The position numbers and the translations under genes were made by a program. Shown piece after piece: positions 1-8,217 of a stretch of 64,000 nt of DNA. This stretch comes from JAJDOD01 sp050299835 (lineage in GTDB: Bacteria; Pseudomonadota; Alphaproteobacteria; Rhodobacterales; Rhodobacteraceae), in the NCBI GenBank assembly GCA_050299835.1, contig JBNKWP010000016.1, forward strand, positions 11,184 through 75,183, read 5' to 3'. Within the stretch, counting starts at the first letter, position 1. The number at the start of each line of letters is the position of its first letter. The notes beneath the pieces are model-generated. The model searched no databases. It was given only the letters and a program-made list of their open reading frames with translations, and was not told where the DNA came from.

Positions 1-1
1 T

Positions 2-163
2 GGCATCGGCCTGAACAAGACCGCTTTCGTTGGCAAACTGCCCGTTCGTTTCAGCCTCGAATATCATGACTACATCACCACTTCGAGCGGCATCAATCCG
101 GAGAGTTCGATCAAGTTCTCGATCTCTCCGGCTGTGCCCGCAGCTTTCTTGAGGAACCGATGA
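2..163 (+). CDS. C-terminal end of a probable outer-membrane beta-barrel protein (partial)
   Basis: An open frame enters from the left edge and ends at TGA 161-163, giving the last 53 residues only. The segment contains an alternating polar/hydrophobic stretch (GKLPVRFSLEYHDYI) and ends in a VPAAF-type tail. This resembles the last strands of the transporter/neuromedin-U-like barrel proteins common in Proteobacteria. The stop overlaps the ATG of the next gene (ATGA), so the two are probably translationally coupled in one operon. The family call is tentative because most of the protein is missing; that it is a real coding tail is more certain. Confidence 0.5.
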   Translation, partial: GIGLNKTAFVGKLPVRFSLEYHDYITTSSGINPESSIKFSISPAVPAAFLRNR

Positions 164-1092
164 AAACAGTTTTTCTGGCCAGTCTTGCCGCCCTGACAAC
201 AGTTGGTGTGCTTGGGGCGACGGTGGAAACGGAAGAGGTTTCCACATCAGACAAGGTTTGTGTTCAGCTCTTGGGAGACATCGCCATCACCGGTGGCTCC
301 TTCGACATGGGGGATACGGGTTTCTATGCGGATGAAGGGCCGGTTGTCCGGCTGCGTGTCGATCCGTTTCGCATGGATGCACACGAGGTGACGAACTTTC
401 AGTTCGCCGAGTTTGTTGCTGCGACCGGCTATGTGACCAGCGCCGAGCGAATGGTGGAGGCGGGATGGCCAGCCAATGGCTCAGCCGTATTTGATGCCAT
501 GCAATGGCAGTTCGTTGAGGGAGCCGACTGGAGACATCCGGAGGGTCCTGACAGTTCCATCGAAGGGCGCGACGGGGAGCCGGTCGTTCAGGTCTCCCTC
601 GAAGATGCGCAAGCCTATGCGAAATGGGCCGGGCGGGCACTGCCGACAGAAGCGGAGTGGGAATTCGCCGCACGCGGCGGCCTGAATGGCCAACCCTTTG
701 CCTGGGGTGATGTCTTCACGCCCGGCGGAGTGTATATGGCGAACACTTGGCAGGGTATGTTCCCGGAGGAGGACACTGGCGAGGATGGTCACATGGGGCG
801 TACACAAGTTGGTTGCTTCCCCGCAAACGGCTTTGGCCTTTACGACATGATTGGCAACGTCTGGGAGTGGACCAAAGACCCCTATTATCCCGACAAGCGC
901 TTCGAAGCCCCCGAAGGCGTCGCGTCAACCGGCTTCGATCCATTGCAGCCGGAAGTGCCGGTGGCCGTCATCAAGGGAGGTTCGTTTCTTTGCTCCCCCG
1001 ACTTCTGTGGCAGGTACAGACCGGCTGCGAGGCATGCACAGAACACCGGCTTGGGAACGAACCACATAGGTTTTCGCACTGTGCAACGGTGA
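160..1092 (+). CDS. Exported formylglycine-generating-enzyme (FGE/SUMF1) family protein
   Basis: This 310-residue protein starts with a signal peptide (MKTVFLASLAALTTVGVLGA). It then follows the FGE-sulfatase fold: a GGSFDMG opening, an H-EVTN segment, the LPTEAEWEFAARGG motif, GNVWEWT, and a closing GGSF-to-GFR block. In bona fide FGE, two cysteines five residues apart bind copper and oxidise a sulfatase cysteine to formylglycine. Here Cys278 and Cys283 (CSPDFC) keep that spacing, so the enzyme may be active rather than a divergent relative. The ATG overlaps the upstream stop (ATGA). No sulfatase gene lies in the visible sequence. Periplasmic location is inferred from the signal peptide; the true substrate is unknown. 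Confidence 0.8.
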   Translation: MKTVFLASLAALTTVGVLGATVETEEVSTSDKVCVQLLGDIAITGGSFDMGDTGFYADEGPVVRLRVDPFRMDAHEVTNFQFAEFVAATGYVTSAERMVEAGWPANGSAVFDAMQWQFVEGADWRHPEGPDSSIEGRDGEPVVQVSLEDAQAYAKWAGRALPTEAEWEFAARGGLNGQPFAWGDVFTPGGVYMANTWQGMFPEEDTGEDGHMGRTQVGCFPANGFGLYDMIGNVWEWTKDPYYPDKRFEAPEGVASTGFDPLQPEVPVAVIKGGSFLCSPDFCGRYRPAARHAQNTGLGTNHIGFRTVQR

Positions 1093-1378
1093 TTTTCGCG
1101 CAGCAAAGAAGTGGTCAGGACATGTTCGTTAGGCTTTTATCTTCGGCCTTTCGGAGCGTTATGCCAATGCCGAGCGGGCATTGTCCGTACGGTGTTTGAG
1201 GCTTCAGCCCTTGGGTACTCGGGTGATACAGCGCGGTGGAGAAGATAGGTCGCATGGATCGCTGGGAGTGCGACAGACGGCTTGCCAGATCAGAGTAATA
1301 GATGGCGCAGAGTAACGGATATTTCTTTATGGAAATGGCCATTCTTGCCTCGTTTGTCACACTGGAAGGCTAAATGCG

Positions 1379-1416
1379 GTTCGCTCTCGGTATGCTCGGG
1401 CCCACGCAACCACTGA
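1379..1416 (+). repeat. Dispersed ~37 bp repeat, copy 1
   Basis: The core GTTCGCTCTCGGTATGCTCG followed by GGCCCACGCAACCACTGA recurs with few changes at 4334-4370 and 11220-11256, always on the same strand and always 3' of a gene block. It is not a simple palindrome, although copy 1 has short complementary ends (ggtt...aacc). I do not recognise it as a tRNA, rRNA or known REP family. Confidence 0.7.
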
Positions 1417-1420
1417 AAGC

Positions 1421-1459
1421 AAAAGCCCCGACACAGACGTGCCGGGGTTTTCTTTTTTG
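1421..1459 (+). terminator. Rho-independent terminator
   Basis: A GC-rich stem (AAGCCCCG, a short internal CAC/GTG pair, then CGGGGTT) is followed by a T-rich tract (ttttcttttttgg) on the plus strand. It lies 330 bases after the FGE-type gene and directly after repeat copy 1. An A/T-rich flank on the other side means it could also work on the minus strand. Confidence 0.7.
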
Positions 1460-1536
1460 GGCCAAAATGCACAGAACGGCTTTGGGGATGAACCACAATT
1501 CCCAATCCGATCGTCGTGCCCGAATAATTTTCGAAC

Positions 1537-1565
1537 TTGACTGACTGACCGTCAGTCAGTAATAG
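1537..1565 (+). promoter_or_regulatory. tetR promoter with overlapping 21 bp palindromic operator
   Basis: A perfect inverted repeat (ACTGACTGAC-c-GTCAGTCAGT, 1540-1560) sits between a -35 element TTGACT (1537-1542) and a -10 element TAATAG (1560-1565) spaced by 17 bases. A TetR dimer bound here would block RNA polymerase, so the downstream tetR-CPBP-hydrolase operon is probably autoregulated. The palindrome is visible directly; the bound protein is inferred from adjacency. Confidence 0.8.
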
Positions 1566-1586
1566 GAAGGCGATTGGAGGATCATC

Positions 1587-2219
1587 GTGGCAAGGATCGT
1601 CAAAGCTCCCGAAGAACGACGGGCTGAGATTGTCGAGACAGCAGACAGGCTGTTTCGTCAGCACGGCTATGCGAAATGTTCGGTGGAGATGATCATTCGC
1701 GAGATTGGCGTCGCGAAGGGAACCTTTTACTATTACTTCAAATCCAAGCCCGACATTCTCAAAGCCGTCGTCGACAAGACGCTTGGTCAGATCGTCGGCA
1801 TGGCAAAGGGCGTTGCTGCCGAACCTTCTCTGAACGCCATGCAAAAGATGGAGATGTTGCTCGGCAACAGCCATATCGGCGACGATGACAGCCTCGAAGT
1901 CGCAGAGATGCTGCACCTTCCGGAGAACCGGGAGCTTCACGAACTCACGAATATTCAGACGGTCTTACAACTCTCTCCGGTTCTTGCCGAAATCGTGGAA
2001 CAGGGGATTGAGGAAGGTGTTTTCACCGTCGAGAAGCCCCTTGAAACGATCCAGTTTCTTTTCACAGGCGCTCAGTTTCTGACCGACGGGGATCTTTTCG
2101 GGTTTTCCGAATCCGAACTTCGCGCGCGGCGTTCGGCGATGCAGACAATCATAGAAAAAGCACTCGGCGCTGAACCGGGAAGCTTTGACTTCATGAACCC
2201 GATCCGGGCGGAGGAGTAG
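1587..2219 (+). CDS. TetR/AcrR family transcriptional regulator
   Basis: This 210-residue protein has the TetR helix-turn-helix at roughly residues 10-56, including the signature VAKGTFYYYFKSK. The variable ligand-binding C-terminal domain follows. It starts at GTG 1587, preceded by a strong GGAGG at 1576-1580; no ATG nearby fits as well. The gene follows a promoter containing a perfect palindrome, which suggests self-repression. It is followed 45 bases later by the CPBP-protease and serine-hydrolase genes, which are its likely targets. The inducer cannot be told from the sequence. Confidence 0.9.
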   Translation: MARIVKAPEERRAEIVETADRLFRQHGYAKCSVEMIIREIGVAKGTFYYYFKSKPDILKAVVDKTLGQIVGMAKGVAAEPSLNAMQKMEMLLGNSHIGDDDSLEVAEMLHLPENRELHELTNIQTVLQLSPVLAEIVEQGIEEGVFTVEKPLETIQFLFTGAQFLTDGDLFGFSESELRARRSAMQTIIEKALGAEPGSFDFMNPIRAEE

Positions 2220-2264
2220 AGGCATGAGCAGGCAAACGCATCTCAACAATTTGGGGACCATCCT

Positions 2265-3107
2265 ATGGCTTACATGACTGCACCGACACGGGGCTTTGAA
2301 GTTCCATCCTATGCTCTGTTCATTTTCTTCATCCTGACTTTCGCCATCACCTGGGGCGTTGTCGGAATGTACATCATCGCACCCGAATGGGCTGCCTCCA
2401 GCTTTGGCGAAATCAGTGGTTCACACCCTTTCTTCTTTCTGGCGACCTGGGCGCCCGCGATCTCAGCCTTTGCGCTTGTGCTTTGCTTCGGTGGCACTGC
2501 CGGGCTCAAGGCCTTCCTCTCCCGGCTGCCGATGTATCGCTTGTCGCCACGTTGGCTCGCGTTCATCCTCCTGGTCATTCCGGCTGTCTACATGATGGGT
2601 TCGGCTTTCAAGGCTGGCCCGCTTCTCGCTCCTATGCCACCCGAAGGAGTGGGGGCCATGGTCTCCATAACCTTCATGATGCTGTTTCTGGGGCCGATCG
2701 AGGAATTCGGATGGCGCGGCGTTGCCCAACCCATACTGCAACGTCACGTCGCGCCGCTTTGGGCGGGCATGATCATAGGAACGATCTGGGGCATCTGGCA
2801 TCTTCCGGCTTTCTTCTTGTCGGGAACGGTCTTCGCAGGCTGGAACTTCTTCCCGTTCCTCGTGGGCAACATTACCCTTGCTGTCCTTGTGACACCGATC
2901 TTCAATGCGGGGCGCGGGAGCCTTCTTTGGCCGATGTTATTTCATTGGCAACTGATCCTTCCGATCTGGCCGGACGCTCAACCCTACGACACCTGGCTCT
3001 TTCTCGCCGTGGCCGTGGTCGTTGTCTGGTGGAACCGGGGCACCATGCTGCACAGGGGCGAGGCCGTCACGGAGGTGATCCCAGAAGCCGGTGGAGCGGG
3101 ACAATGA
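2265..3107 (+). CDS. CPBP family intramembrane metalloprotease (Abi/CAAX-type)
   Basis: This 280-residue, very hydrophobic protein has about eight membrane segments. It carries the CPBP signature with Glu146-Glu147 and Arg151 (EEFGWRG) and a second-motif His at 179 (IWGIWHLP). These residues form the membrane-embedded active site in Rce1-like proteases. The third motif is present as a His in LFHWQ but lacks the usual Asn. The gene lies between the tetR gene and the serine-hydrolase gene, overlapping the latter by ATGA, so all three are probably one operon. Substrates are unknown; relatives act in prenyl-peptide processing, bacteriocin immunity and membrane signalling. Confidence 0.85.
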   Translation: MAYMTAPTRGFEVPSYALFIFFILTFAITWGVVGMYIIAPEWAASSFGEISGSHPFFFLATWAPAISAFALVLCFGGTAGLKAFLSRLPMYRLSPRWLAFILLVIPAVYMMGSAFKAGPLLAPMPPEGVGAMVSITFMMLFLGPIEEFGWRGVAQPILQRHVAPLWAGMIIGTIWGIWHLPAFFLSGTVFAGWNFFPFLVGNITLAVLVTPIFNAGRGSLLWPMLFHWQLILPIWPDAQPYDTWLFLAVAVVVVWWNRGTMLHRGEAVTEVIPEAGGAGQ

Positions 3108-4291
3108 AGCCGGTTCTTCGTAACCTCGGGGCTCTGGTTTTTGCCTTCTGTTTAATTGCCTCGGCGGCCAGAGCGGAGCAGGGTGATCTGCGCAAAGACG
3201 TGCAGGTCCTGCTGGAGAGCTTCCGTGAGGCCTATGGGTTCCCGGGCGCAACAGTTGCTTATGTGACGGATGACGGGACTGTGGAGACCGTTGCCGTCGG
3301 CATGGCGGATGTGGAAGCTGGCATCGCGATGACGACCGACAGTCGCATGTTGGCGGCAAGTATAGGCAAGACGATATGGGGTGCGTTGGTCCTTGACCTT
3401 GAGGCCGAGGGACTGCTCAGCCAATCCGACCTAGTTTCGAGCTATCTCGGCGATGAACCCTGGTTTGCCCGGCTGCCGAATTCGGAGGCGATAACGATCG
3501 GTCAGCTTGCCACCCACAGCGCGGGTCTACCGGACCACGTTCACATGGAAGGTGTTGCCGCCAGATTGATCTCGCTTGGGGATTTGGATCAGCCTGATCC
3601 CGCCGAATTGATCTCGTTCATCCTGGACGAGCCCGCGCTTTTCGAGGCGGGAACGGCTTGGGCCTATACCGACACGGGATATGTGCTCTTGGGCATGGTC
3701 CTTAAGTCCGCAACAGGTCGGGGCGTGTTCAACCTGGCAGAGGACCGGATTCTGGGTCCGCTTGGACTAACGGCCACAACGCCGTCGAACTCATCCCAAA
3801 TTGAAGGACTCGCCGTAGGCTACACTGGTGAGATCAATCCCTTTGGTCTTGACCCGCGTACAATGGACGAACACGGTCGTCTAAGCTGGAACCCTGTCGT
3901 GGAGTGGACAGGAGGTGGGTTCGCATCGACATCAGCGGATCTGGCGAAGTGGGGCCATGTTCTGTTTACGGGAAAGGCATTCGACGTAGATTACCTGAGC
4001 CGCCTGTTGGAAGGCGTTGCCATCAGCCCTGAGGCGCCGGGCGTTTCTTACGGGACGGGAGTTGCAGTCTATGAGGAAACACCGTTTGGGCCAGTATACG
4101 GGCACGGCGGATGGATTCCCGGTTATGTGTCAAGCCTCAGGCACTATGCTGACTACGGCCTGACCATCGCGTTTCAGATCAACACCGATATTGGTGTGTT
4201 GGATGACAGCACCGACCTGATTCCAGCCCTTGAAACTGCCTTGGTCGAGTTGTTGGTTGGCGCTGCGAACCAGCTGAACGCGAAACCTTGA
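3104..4291 (+). CDS. Serine hydrolase, beta-lactamase class C/penicillin-binding-like, exported
   Basis: This 395-residue protein begins with a signal peptide ending at ARA-EQ, so it is periplasmic or secreted. The catalytic S-x-x-K motif is Ser86-Ile-Gly-Lys89. The Tyr motif is Y188-T-D, and a third motif reads HGGWIPG rather than the KTG of classical beta-lactamases. That pattern fits the esterase/peptidase branch of the PF00144 family (EstB, D-aminopeptidase and LACTB-like enzymes) better than a true AmpC. The start is chosen at the ATG overlapping the CPBP stop. An open frame extends further upstream but runs through the CPBP gene. Repeat copy 2 follows the stop by about 40 bases. Confidence 0.85.
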   Translation: MKPVLRNLGALVFAFCLIASAARAEQGDLRKDVQVLLESFREAYGFPGATVAYVTDDGTVETVAVGMADVEAGIAMTTDSRMLAASIGKTIWGALVLDLEAEGLLSQSDLVSSYLGDEPWFARLPNSEAITIGQLATHSAGLPDHVHMEGVAARLISLGDLDQPDPAELISFILDEPALFEAGTAWAYTDTGYVLLGMVLKSATGRGVFNLAEDRILGPLGLTATTPSNSSQIEGLAVGYTGEINPFGLDPRTMDEHGRLSWNPVVEWTGGGFASTSADLAKWGHVLFTGKAFDVDYLSRLLEGVAISPEAPGVSYGTGVAVYEETPFGPVYGHGGWIPGYVSSLRHYADYGLTIAFQINTDIGVLDDSTDLIPALETALVELLVGAANQLNAKP

Positions 4292-4887
4292 AAAGACTCG
4301 AACTGAGTGGCCTTAACCGCCAATAGAAACCCTGTTCGCTCTCGGTGTACTCAGGCCACGCAACCACTGACACCGAAATTCAATAGACGGGTTATGCTAA
4401 ACGCTTCGCTTCGACGACCATCCGAGCTACATCACCCGATGGCCGTCGAAATCCAATCATTCTCTGCGGACGATTTCCATATAGCCCCCCCGCAGTCGCA
4501 GCGTCACCGCGACTTCGGACTTGTCTCGGTTGCGTCAGAACCTTCCGTGGTATCCGGTGATGGGAGTTTCGAAAATTCCCTCACCTGAGGTTTGTTCGAA
4601 GGGCGACCTTGAGATTCCTGAACACACTCACGAGAAGCTGCCGCCTGACCATCTGCATCTGAAGGGTCGCCGACATCACACACATCGGGTCATCGTGGAT
4701 GATCATCACCCTCGCTGATCGTCGACGGTCCAACGGGGCAAAAGGAGATGGGCCAATGCTTCGAGGCCGCATCTTTGACACCCGCACAGGTTGCTGCTAG
4801 TTGCAGATCATGGGGCCTGCGGAAGCCTCGTGAGGCGTCAGCCGAAAAGCCGCATCCTCTCAATCCACGACAGGGAAGGATGCCGCC
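4292..4887. other. Gap between hydrolase and chrB with repeat copy 2
   Basis: About 600 bases hold no convincing gene. The only structured element is the second dispersed repeat (4334-4370). The rest (4380-4887) has short open frames on both strands without good ribosome sites or protein-like composition. It may include the promoter of the chromate genes, but I could not locate it with confidence. Confidence 0.5.
4334..4370 (+). repeat. Dispersed ~37 bp repeat, copy 2
   Basis: The core is GTTCGCTCTCGGTGTACTCA followed by GGCCACGCAACCACTGA. It matches copy 1 (1379-1416) and copy 3 (11220-11256), with one base deleted in the CCC run. The identity with copy 3 extends about 13 bases to the left (caatagaaacc / caacagaaacc). 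Confidence 0.7.
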
Positions 4888-5706
4888 ATGGCCTCACCTA
4901 CTGAAATCAAAGCTGCTCAACTTGTTCGGCTGATCGGTACGCCCGATTGCCCGACGATTATCGACGTTCGGATCGACGAAGACTTCGATGAGGATCCTCG
5001 TGTCATACCCGGGGCACGACGTGTCCCGTACGCCGAGGCAAGCTTGCTTGCTAAATCGTTTGGCGAGACGGGAGGCCTGGTCACTTGCCAGAAGGGCCTG
5101 AAGCTTAGTCAGGGCGTTGCGGCGATCCTGCGTGCGGAAGGGATTCCCGCCGAGACGCTCGAAGGCGGGCACGTCGCATGGCGTGACGCAGGTTTGCCAT
5201 TGATCGACTGGTCGAAGGTCCCACAACGTGGAGAGGACGGCCATACGCTTTGGGTCACCCGGCACCGTCCCAAGATTGACCGTATCGCTTGCCCCTGGCT
5301 CATCCGGCGGTTTGTCGATCCCGGGGCGAGGTTCCTGTTCGTCGAGACCGGCCAGGTGAAGAACGTCGCCGAGCGGTTCGGGGCGACGCCGTTCGACATC
5401 GCGGACGTATTCTGGAGCCACCGGGGGGAAGACTGTTCCTTCGACACCATGATCCACGAATTCGGTCTGGAGATTGAGGCTCTGAGCCGGTTGGCAGTCA
5501 TAGTCCGTGCTGCGGACACGGACCGCCTAGATCTTGCTCCCGAGGCCGCCGGTCTGCTGGCCGCGTCTCTCGGTCTTTCCCGAATGCACAAGGATGACCT
5601 CGCGCAACTCAAAGAAGGCATGGCGCTCTACGACATGTTCTATCGGTGGGCACGAGATGCCACTGACGAGACACATGACTGGCCAGCCGTCGGCGGGGCG
5701 GCCTGA
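4888..5706 (+). CDS. Rhodanese-ChrB fusion protein, chromate resistance
   Basis: This 272-residue protein has two parts. Residues ~8-110 form a rhodanese-like domain with an intact active-site Cys67 (TCQKG). Residues ~118-265 match the ChrB C-terminal domain, with W-V-T-R-x-R-P-K-I-D-R-I-A-C-P-W-L and a HEFG segment. ChrB proteins regulate chromate efflux or assist chromate reduction. The rhodanese domain could supply sulfane sulfur or sense sulfur species, which fits because chromate enters cells as a sulfate mimic. The stop lies four bases before the chrA start, so the pair is one transcription unit. Confidence 0.85.
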   Translation: MASPTEIKAAQLVRLIGTPDCPTIIDVRIDEDFDEDPRVIPGARRVPYAEASLLAKSFGETGGLVTCQKGLKLSQGVAAILRAEGIPAETLEGGHVAWRDAGLPLIDWSKVPQRGEDGHTLWVTRHRPKIDRIACPWLIRRFVDPGARFLFVETGQVKNVAERFGATPFDIADVFWSHRGEDCSFDTMIHEFGLEIEALSRLAVIVRAADTDRLDLAPEAAGLLAASLGLSRMHKDDLAQLKEGMALYDMFYRWARDATDETHDWPAVGGAA

Positions 5707-5710
5707 TACC

Positions 5711-7000
5711 ATGAACACAACTGTCGTTGATAGTGTCACCCGCTCAGAGTTGTTCCGGGTCTTCCTGAAGATCGGCCTGCTGTCATTCGGCGGACCGGCG
5801 GCGCAGATCGCCCTCATGCACCGCATCCTGGTCGATGAGCGACGATGGCTGACGGAAAAGCAATACCTGGACGCCCTGAGCTTCTGCATGTTGCTCCCCG
5901 GACCGGAAGCAATGCAATTGGCGACCTACGCCGGTTGGAAGCTGCGGGGTGTGCCCGGTGGCTTGGTCGCAGGATCGCTCTTCGTGCTTCCGGGGGCTTT
6001 GGTGATCTTCTTGCTCGCAACGCTTTACGTGACCTTCGGCGATGTGACGCTGGTCGATACCCTGTTTCTGGGCGTTCAGGCGGCTGCGGTCGTCATCGTC
6101 CTGGAAGCCTTGCTGCGCATATCGAAACGGGCATTACGCGGCAGGACCCACTGGGTGATCGCTGGCCTGGCCTTCCTGGCCATCTTCTTTCTGGATGTGC
6201 CGTTCCCGCTTATTGTTATCTCGGCGGGCCTCTATGGCGCTCTGGCTGCACGAAATGCGGGGCGGGTACCTGATGACCCAAGACCGGCGGACCGAGCCCC
6301 CCGTAGCTTCGCCACGCTCTTCACCGGGTTGGTTATCTGGGGGCTGCCCTTCATCATCCTTGCTGTGGTCTCGGGACCAACTCTTTTGAATGAAGTTGGT
6401 TTCTTCTTCTCCAAGCTTGCGGTCGTGACCTTCGGCGGTGCCTATGCCGTCCTCGCTTACATGGCGCAGGACGTGGTGGTCGGGCTGGGCTGGCTCACCG
6501 CAAACGAGATGATGGACGGGTTGGGACTCGCTGAAACGACGCCTGGCCCGCTGATACTGGTAACAGAGTTCGTCGGGTTCCTTGCCGGTTTTCGTGAGGG
6601 CGGTTTCTGGCTGGCCGTCGTGGCAGCGCTGGTGACGCTGTGGGTAACGTTCGTTCCATGCTTCATCTGGATATTTGTCGGTGCCCCGTACATCGAGCGC
6701 ATTTCCAACCAGCCGCGACTTGCCGGTGCGCTCCACGCGATCACCGCGTCGGTTGTTGGAGTCATCATGAACCTTTCGTTGTGGTTTGCGCTCCATGTTC
6801 TGTTCGAGACCGTGGTGAGGACCAGTGTCGGCCCGGTTCAGGTTTGGACACCTGAGTTGATGTCGCTCAGGCCCGCGTCTGTCATCCTGATCCTTCTGTC
6901 TGGCTTCATGTTGCTGAGACGGCACATGGGGATCGGCTGGACGCTAGGTATCTCGGCCGCCGGAGCATGGCTGATTGAGGTTGTTACGACGTTTTGGTGA
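5711..7000 (+). CDS. chrA: Chromate efflux transporter ChrA
   Basis: ChrA exports chromate across the inner membrane. This 429-residue protein has the duplicated CHR organisation. The first half carries GLLSFGGPAAQ and LLPGPEAMQL, and the second half carries LAVVTFGGAYAVL and ETTPGPLILV. About ten to twelve hydrophobic segments are visible. The ATG at 5711 is four bases after the chrB-like stop. An in-frame opening further upstream overlaps that gene and is not used. Length is typical for the long (two-domain) CHR family. Confidence 0.92.
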   Translation: MNTTVVDSVTRSELFRVFLKIGLLSFGGPAAQIALMHRILVDERRWLTEKQYLDALSFCMLLPGPEAMQLATYAGWKLRGVPGGLVAGSLFVLPGALVIFLLATLYVTFGDVTLVDTLFLGVQAAAVVIVLEALLRISKRALRGRTHWVIAGLAFLAIFFLDVPFPLIVISAGLYGALAARNAGRVPDDPRPADRAPRSFATLFTGLVIWGLPFIILAVVSGPTLLNEVGFFFSKLAVVTFGGAYAVLAYMAQDVVVGLGWLTANEMMDGLGLAETTPGPLILVTEFVGFLAGFREGGFWLAVVAALVTLWVTFVPCFIWIFVGAPYIERISNQPRLAGALHAITASVVGVIMNLSLWFALHVLFETVVRTSVGPVQVWTPELMSLRPASVILILLSGFMLLRRHMGIGWTLGISAAGAWLIEVVTTFW

Positions 7001-7163
7001 GTTTTGCTCGTCATTCTTGTGGGTGAGGACGCACCGTACGCGGCCATTCCCTGTCTAGACGGTTGGCAGAAACTCCGTTCACGTGGCTCCAGCAAGCACT
7101 GAAGTCGATGTCCAATGGCCTGATTTGAAAACGTGGGGGCCGCTTTGTTCGCATATTCTGCAA

Positions 7164-7192
7164 TTGAAGCTTGTTACTTTATAAAATAATTT
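7164..7192 (+). promoter_or_regulatory. Promoter and palindromic Zur/Fur-type operator
   Basis: A -35 box TTGAAG (7164-7169) and a -10 box TAATTT (7187-7192) are spaced by 17 bases. Overlapping the -10 box is a 16 bp inverted repeat TTA-n-TTTATAAA-n-TAA (7174-7189), AT-rich like Fur-family operators. Transcription would start near 7199, which rules out ATG 7194 as the start of the regulator. Autoregulation by the Zur-like product is inferred. Confidence 0.6.
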
Positions 7193-7217
7193 AATGCCGA
7201 ATCCCGGAGAAGTACCA

Positions 7218-7604
7218 ATGCGTAAGCAAGCCGCCGTCCGACAGGCCGACATACTTGATGTACTCAACTCGTCCACTGTACCGATGACGGCCTACCAGAT
7301 TCTGGAGCGGCTTCAGGGCGACGAGCCAGACATCGCGCCTCCCACGGTCTATCGCGCCTTGGCCGCTCTGACCGATCAGGGGCGGGCCCATAAGCTTGAA
7401 TCCCTCAAGGCGTTCGTGCCTTGTCGGTGCGACCACGACAAGAGCCTTCCGGTGCTTGCAATCTGTGAGGACTGCGGCTCGGTCGATGAGCATGATGGCG
7501 GCGCGCTCCTGCCGAAACTCAATTCTATTGTGGCTGCAAGCCAATTCCGGGCGGAGCGGCATATCGTTGAAATCCACGGTCAGTGCGGGGATTGCGCTCG
7601 CTGA
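7218..7604 (+). CDS. zur: Fur-family regulator, probably Zur (zinc uptake regulator)
   Basis: This 128-residue protein has a winged-helix N-terminus (QADILDVL...PPTVYRALAAL) and a metal-binding C-terminal dimerisation domain with two C-x2-C pairs (CEDCG and CGDCAR). These are the structural zinc site of Fur proteins. The CRCDHDKS segment and the neighbouring zinc-binding gene argue for Zur rather than Fur. ATG 7218 is preferred over 7194 because it has a GGAGA site eight bases upstream and lies downstream of the predicted transcription start. The gene heads the zinc block that follows with only a 32-base gap. Confidence 0.8.
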   Translation: MRKQAAVRQADILDVLNSSTVPMTAYQILERLQGDEPDIAPPTVYRALAALTDQGRAHKLESLKAFVPCRCDHDKSLPVLAICEDCGSVDEHDGGALLPKLNSIVAASQFRAERHIVEIHGQCGDCAR

Positions 7605-7636
7605 CCCGTATCCTCATCCCAACTGGAGTTCATGAA

Positions 7637-8215
7637 ATGAAATATGCTGTCTCCGTTCTGTTGGCGGTATTCGTCTCGCCTGCCATCGCTCAGGAAACCC
7701 GTCATCTGGGCAGCCATGAACATGGTGTCGGCAAACTGGACATCGCCTTCGACGGCAACACTGTTGTCATGGATTTCCACGCTCCCGGTGCGGACCTCGT
7801 AGGGTTCGAGTACGCGGCGAAAAGCGCCGAGGACCGGGCCGCTATCGACGCCGCCGTCGCGATGCTCGCCCGTCCACTCGACCTGTTCGTGCTGCCTGCG
7901 GCAGCGGAGTGCAGCGTCGTGCAGGCCAGTGCCGAGCTTGAGAGCGAGGATCATCACGAGCACGAGGAACACGCGGACCACGATCACGAAGACGCCCATG
8001 ACGACCATGAAGATGAAGCGGGCCACACCGAGTTCCATGCGGAGTATGCACTGACCTGCGCCAACCCGGACGCGCTGACAGAGATCACTTTTGCCTATTT
8101 CGACAGGTTCGAGAATGCTCGTGAAGTCGAAGTGCAGATCGTCTCGGCCTCCGGGGCCAAAGCCTTCGAAGTTGAGCGGGATGCGCCGGTGCTCGACCTG
8201 CGCGGCATGTTCTGA
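7637..8215 (+). CDS. zrgA: ZrgA-like zinc-binding protein (DUF2796)
   Basis: This 192-residue protein has a signal peptide (MKYAVSVLLAVFVSPAIAQ) and then a RHLGSHEHGVG opening typical of DUF2796. A central His/Asp/Glu-rich tract around residues 98-125 is built from HEHEEH, DHDHEDAH and similar units, an obvious zinc-chelating loop. The family includes ZrgA of Vibrio cholerae, part of a zinc-responsive five-gene uptake locus. Here it sits directly after the Zur-like gene and before an ABC ATPase, a permease and two DUF3299 genes, the same gene types. It probably captures zinc in the periplasm. Confidence 0.85.
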   Translation: MKYAVSVLLAVFVSPAIAQETRHLGSHEHGVGKLDIAFDGNTVVMDFHAPGADLVGFEYAAKSAEDRAAIDAAVAMLARPLDLFVLPAAAECSVVQASAELESEDHHEHEEHADHDHEDAHDDHEDEAGHTEFHAEYALTCANPDALTEITFAYFDRFENAREVEVQIVSASGAKAFEVERDAPVLDLRGMF

Positions 8216-8217
8216 TC

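Larger units (their letters stand above)
1093..1586. other. Intergenic region with repeat copy 1, a terminator and the tetR promoter
   Basis: About 490 bases separate the FGE-type gene from the tetR gene. No convincing reading frame is present. It contains the first copy of a dispersed repeat (1379-1416), a rho-independent terminator just after it, and a promoter with a perfect palindromic operator at the right end. Nothing else is recognisable in 1093-1375. Confidence 0.6.
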
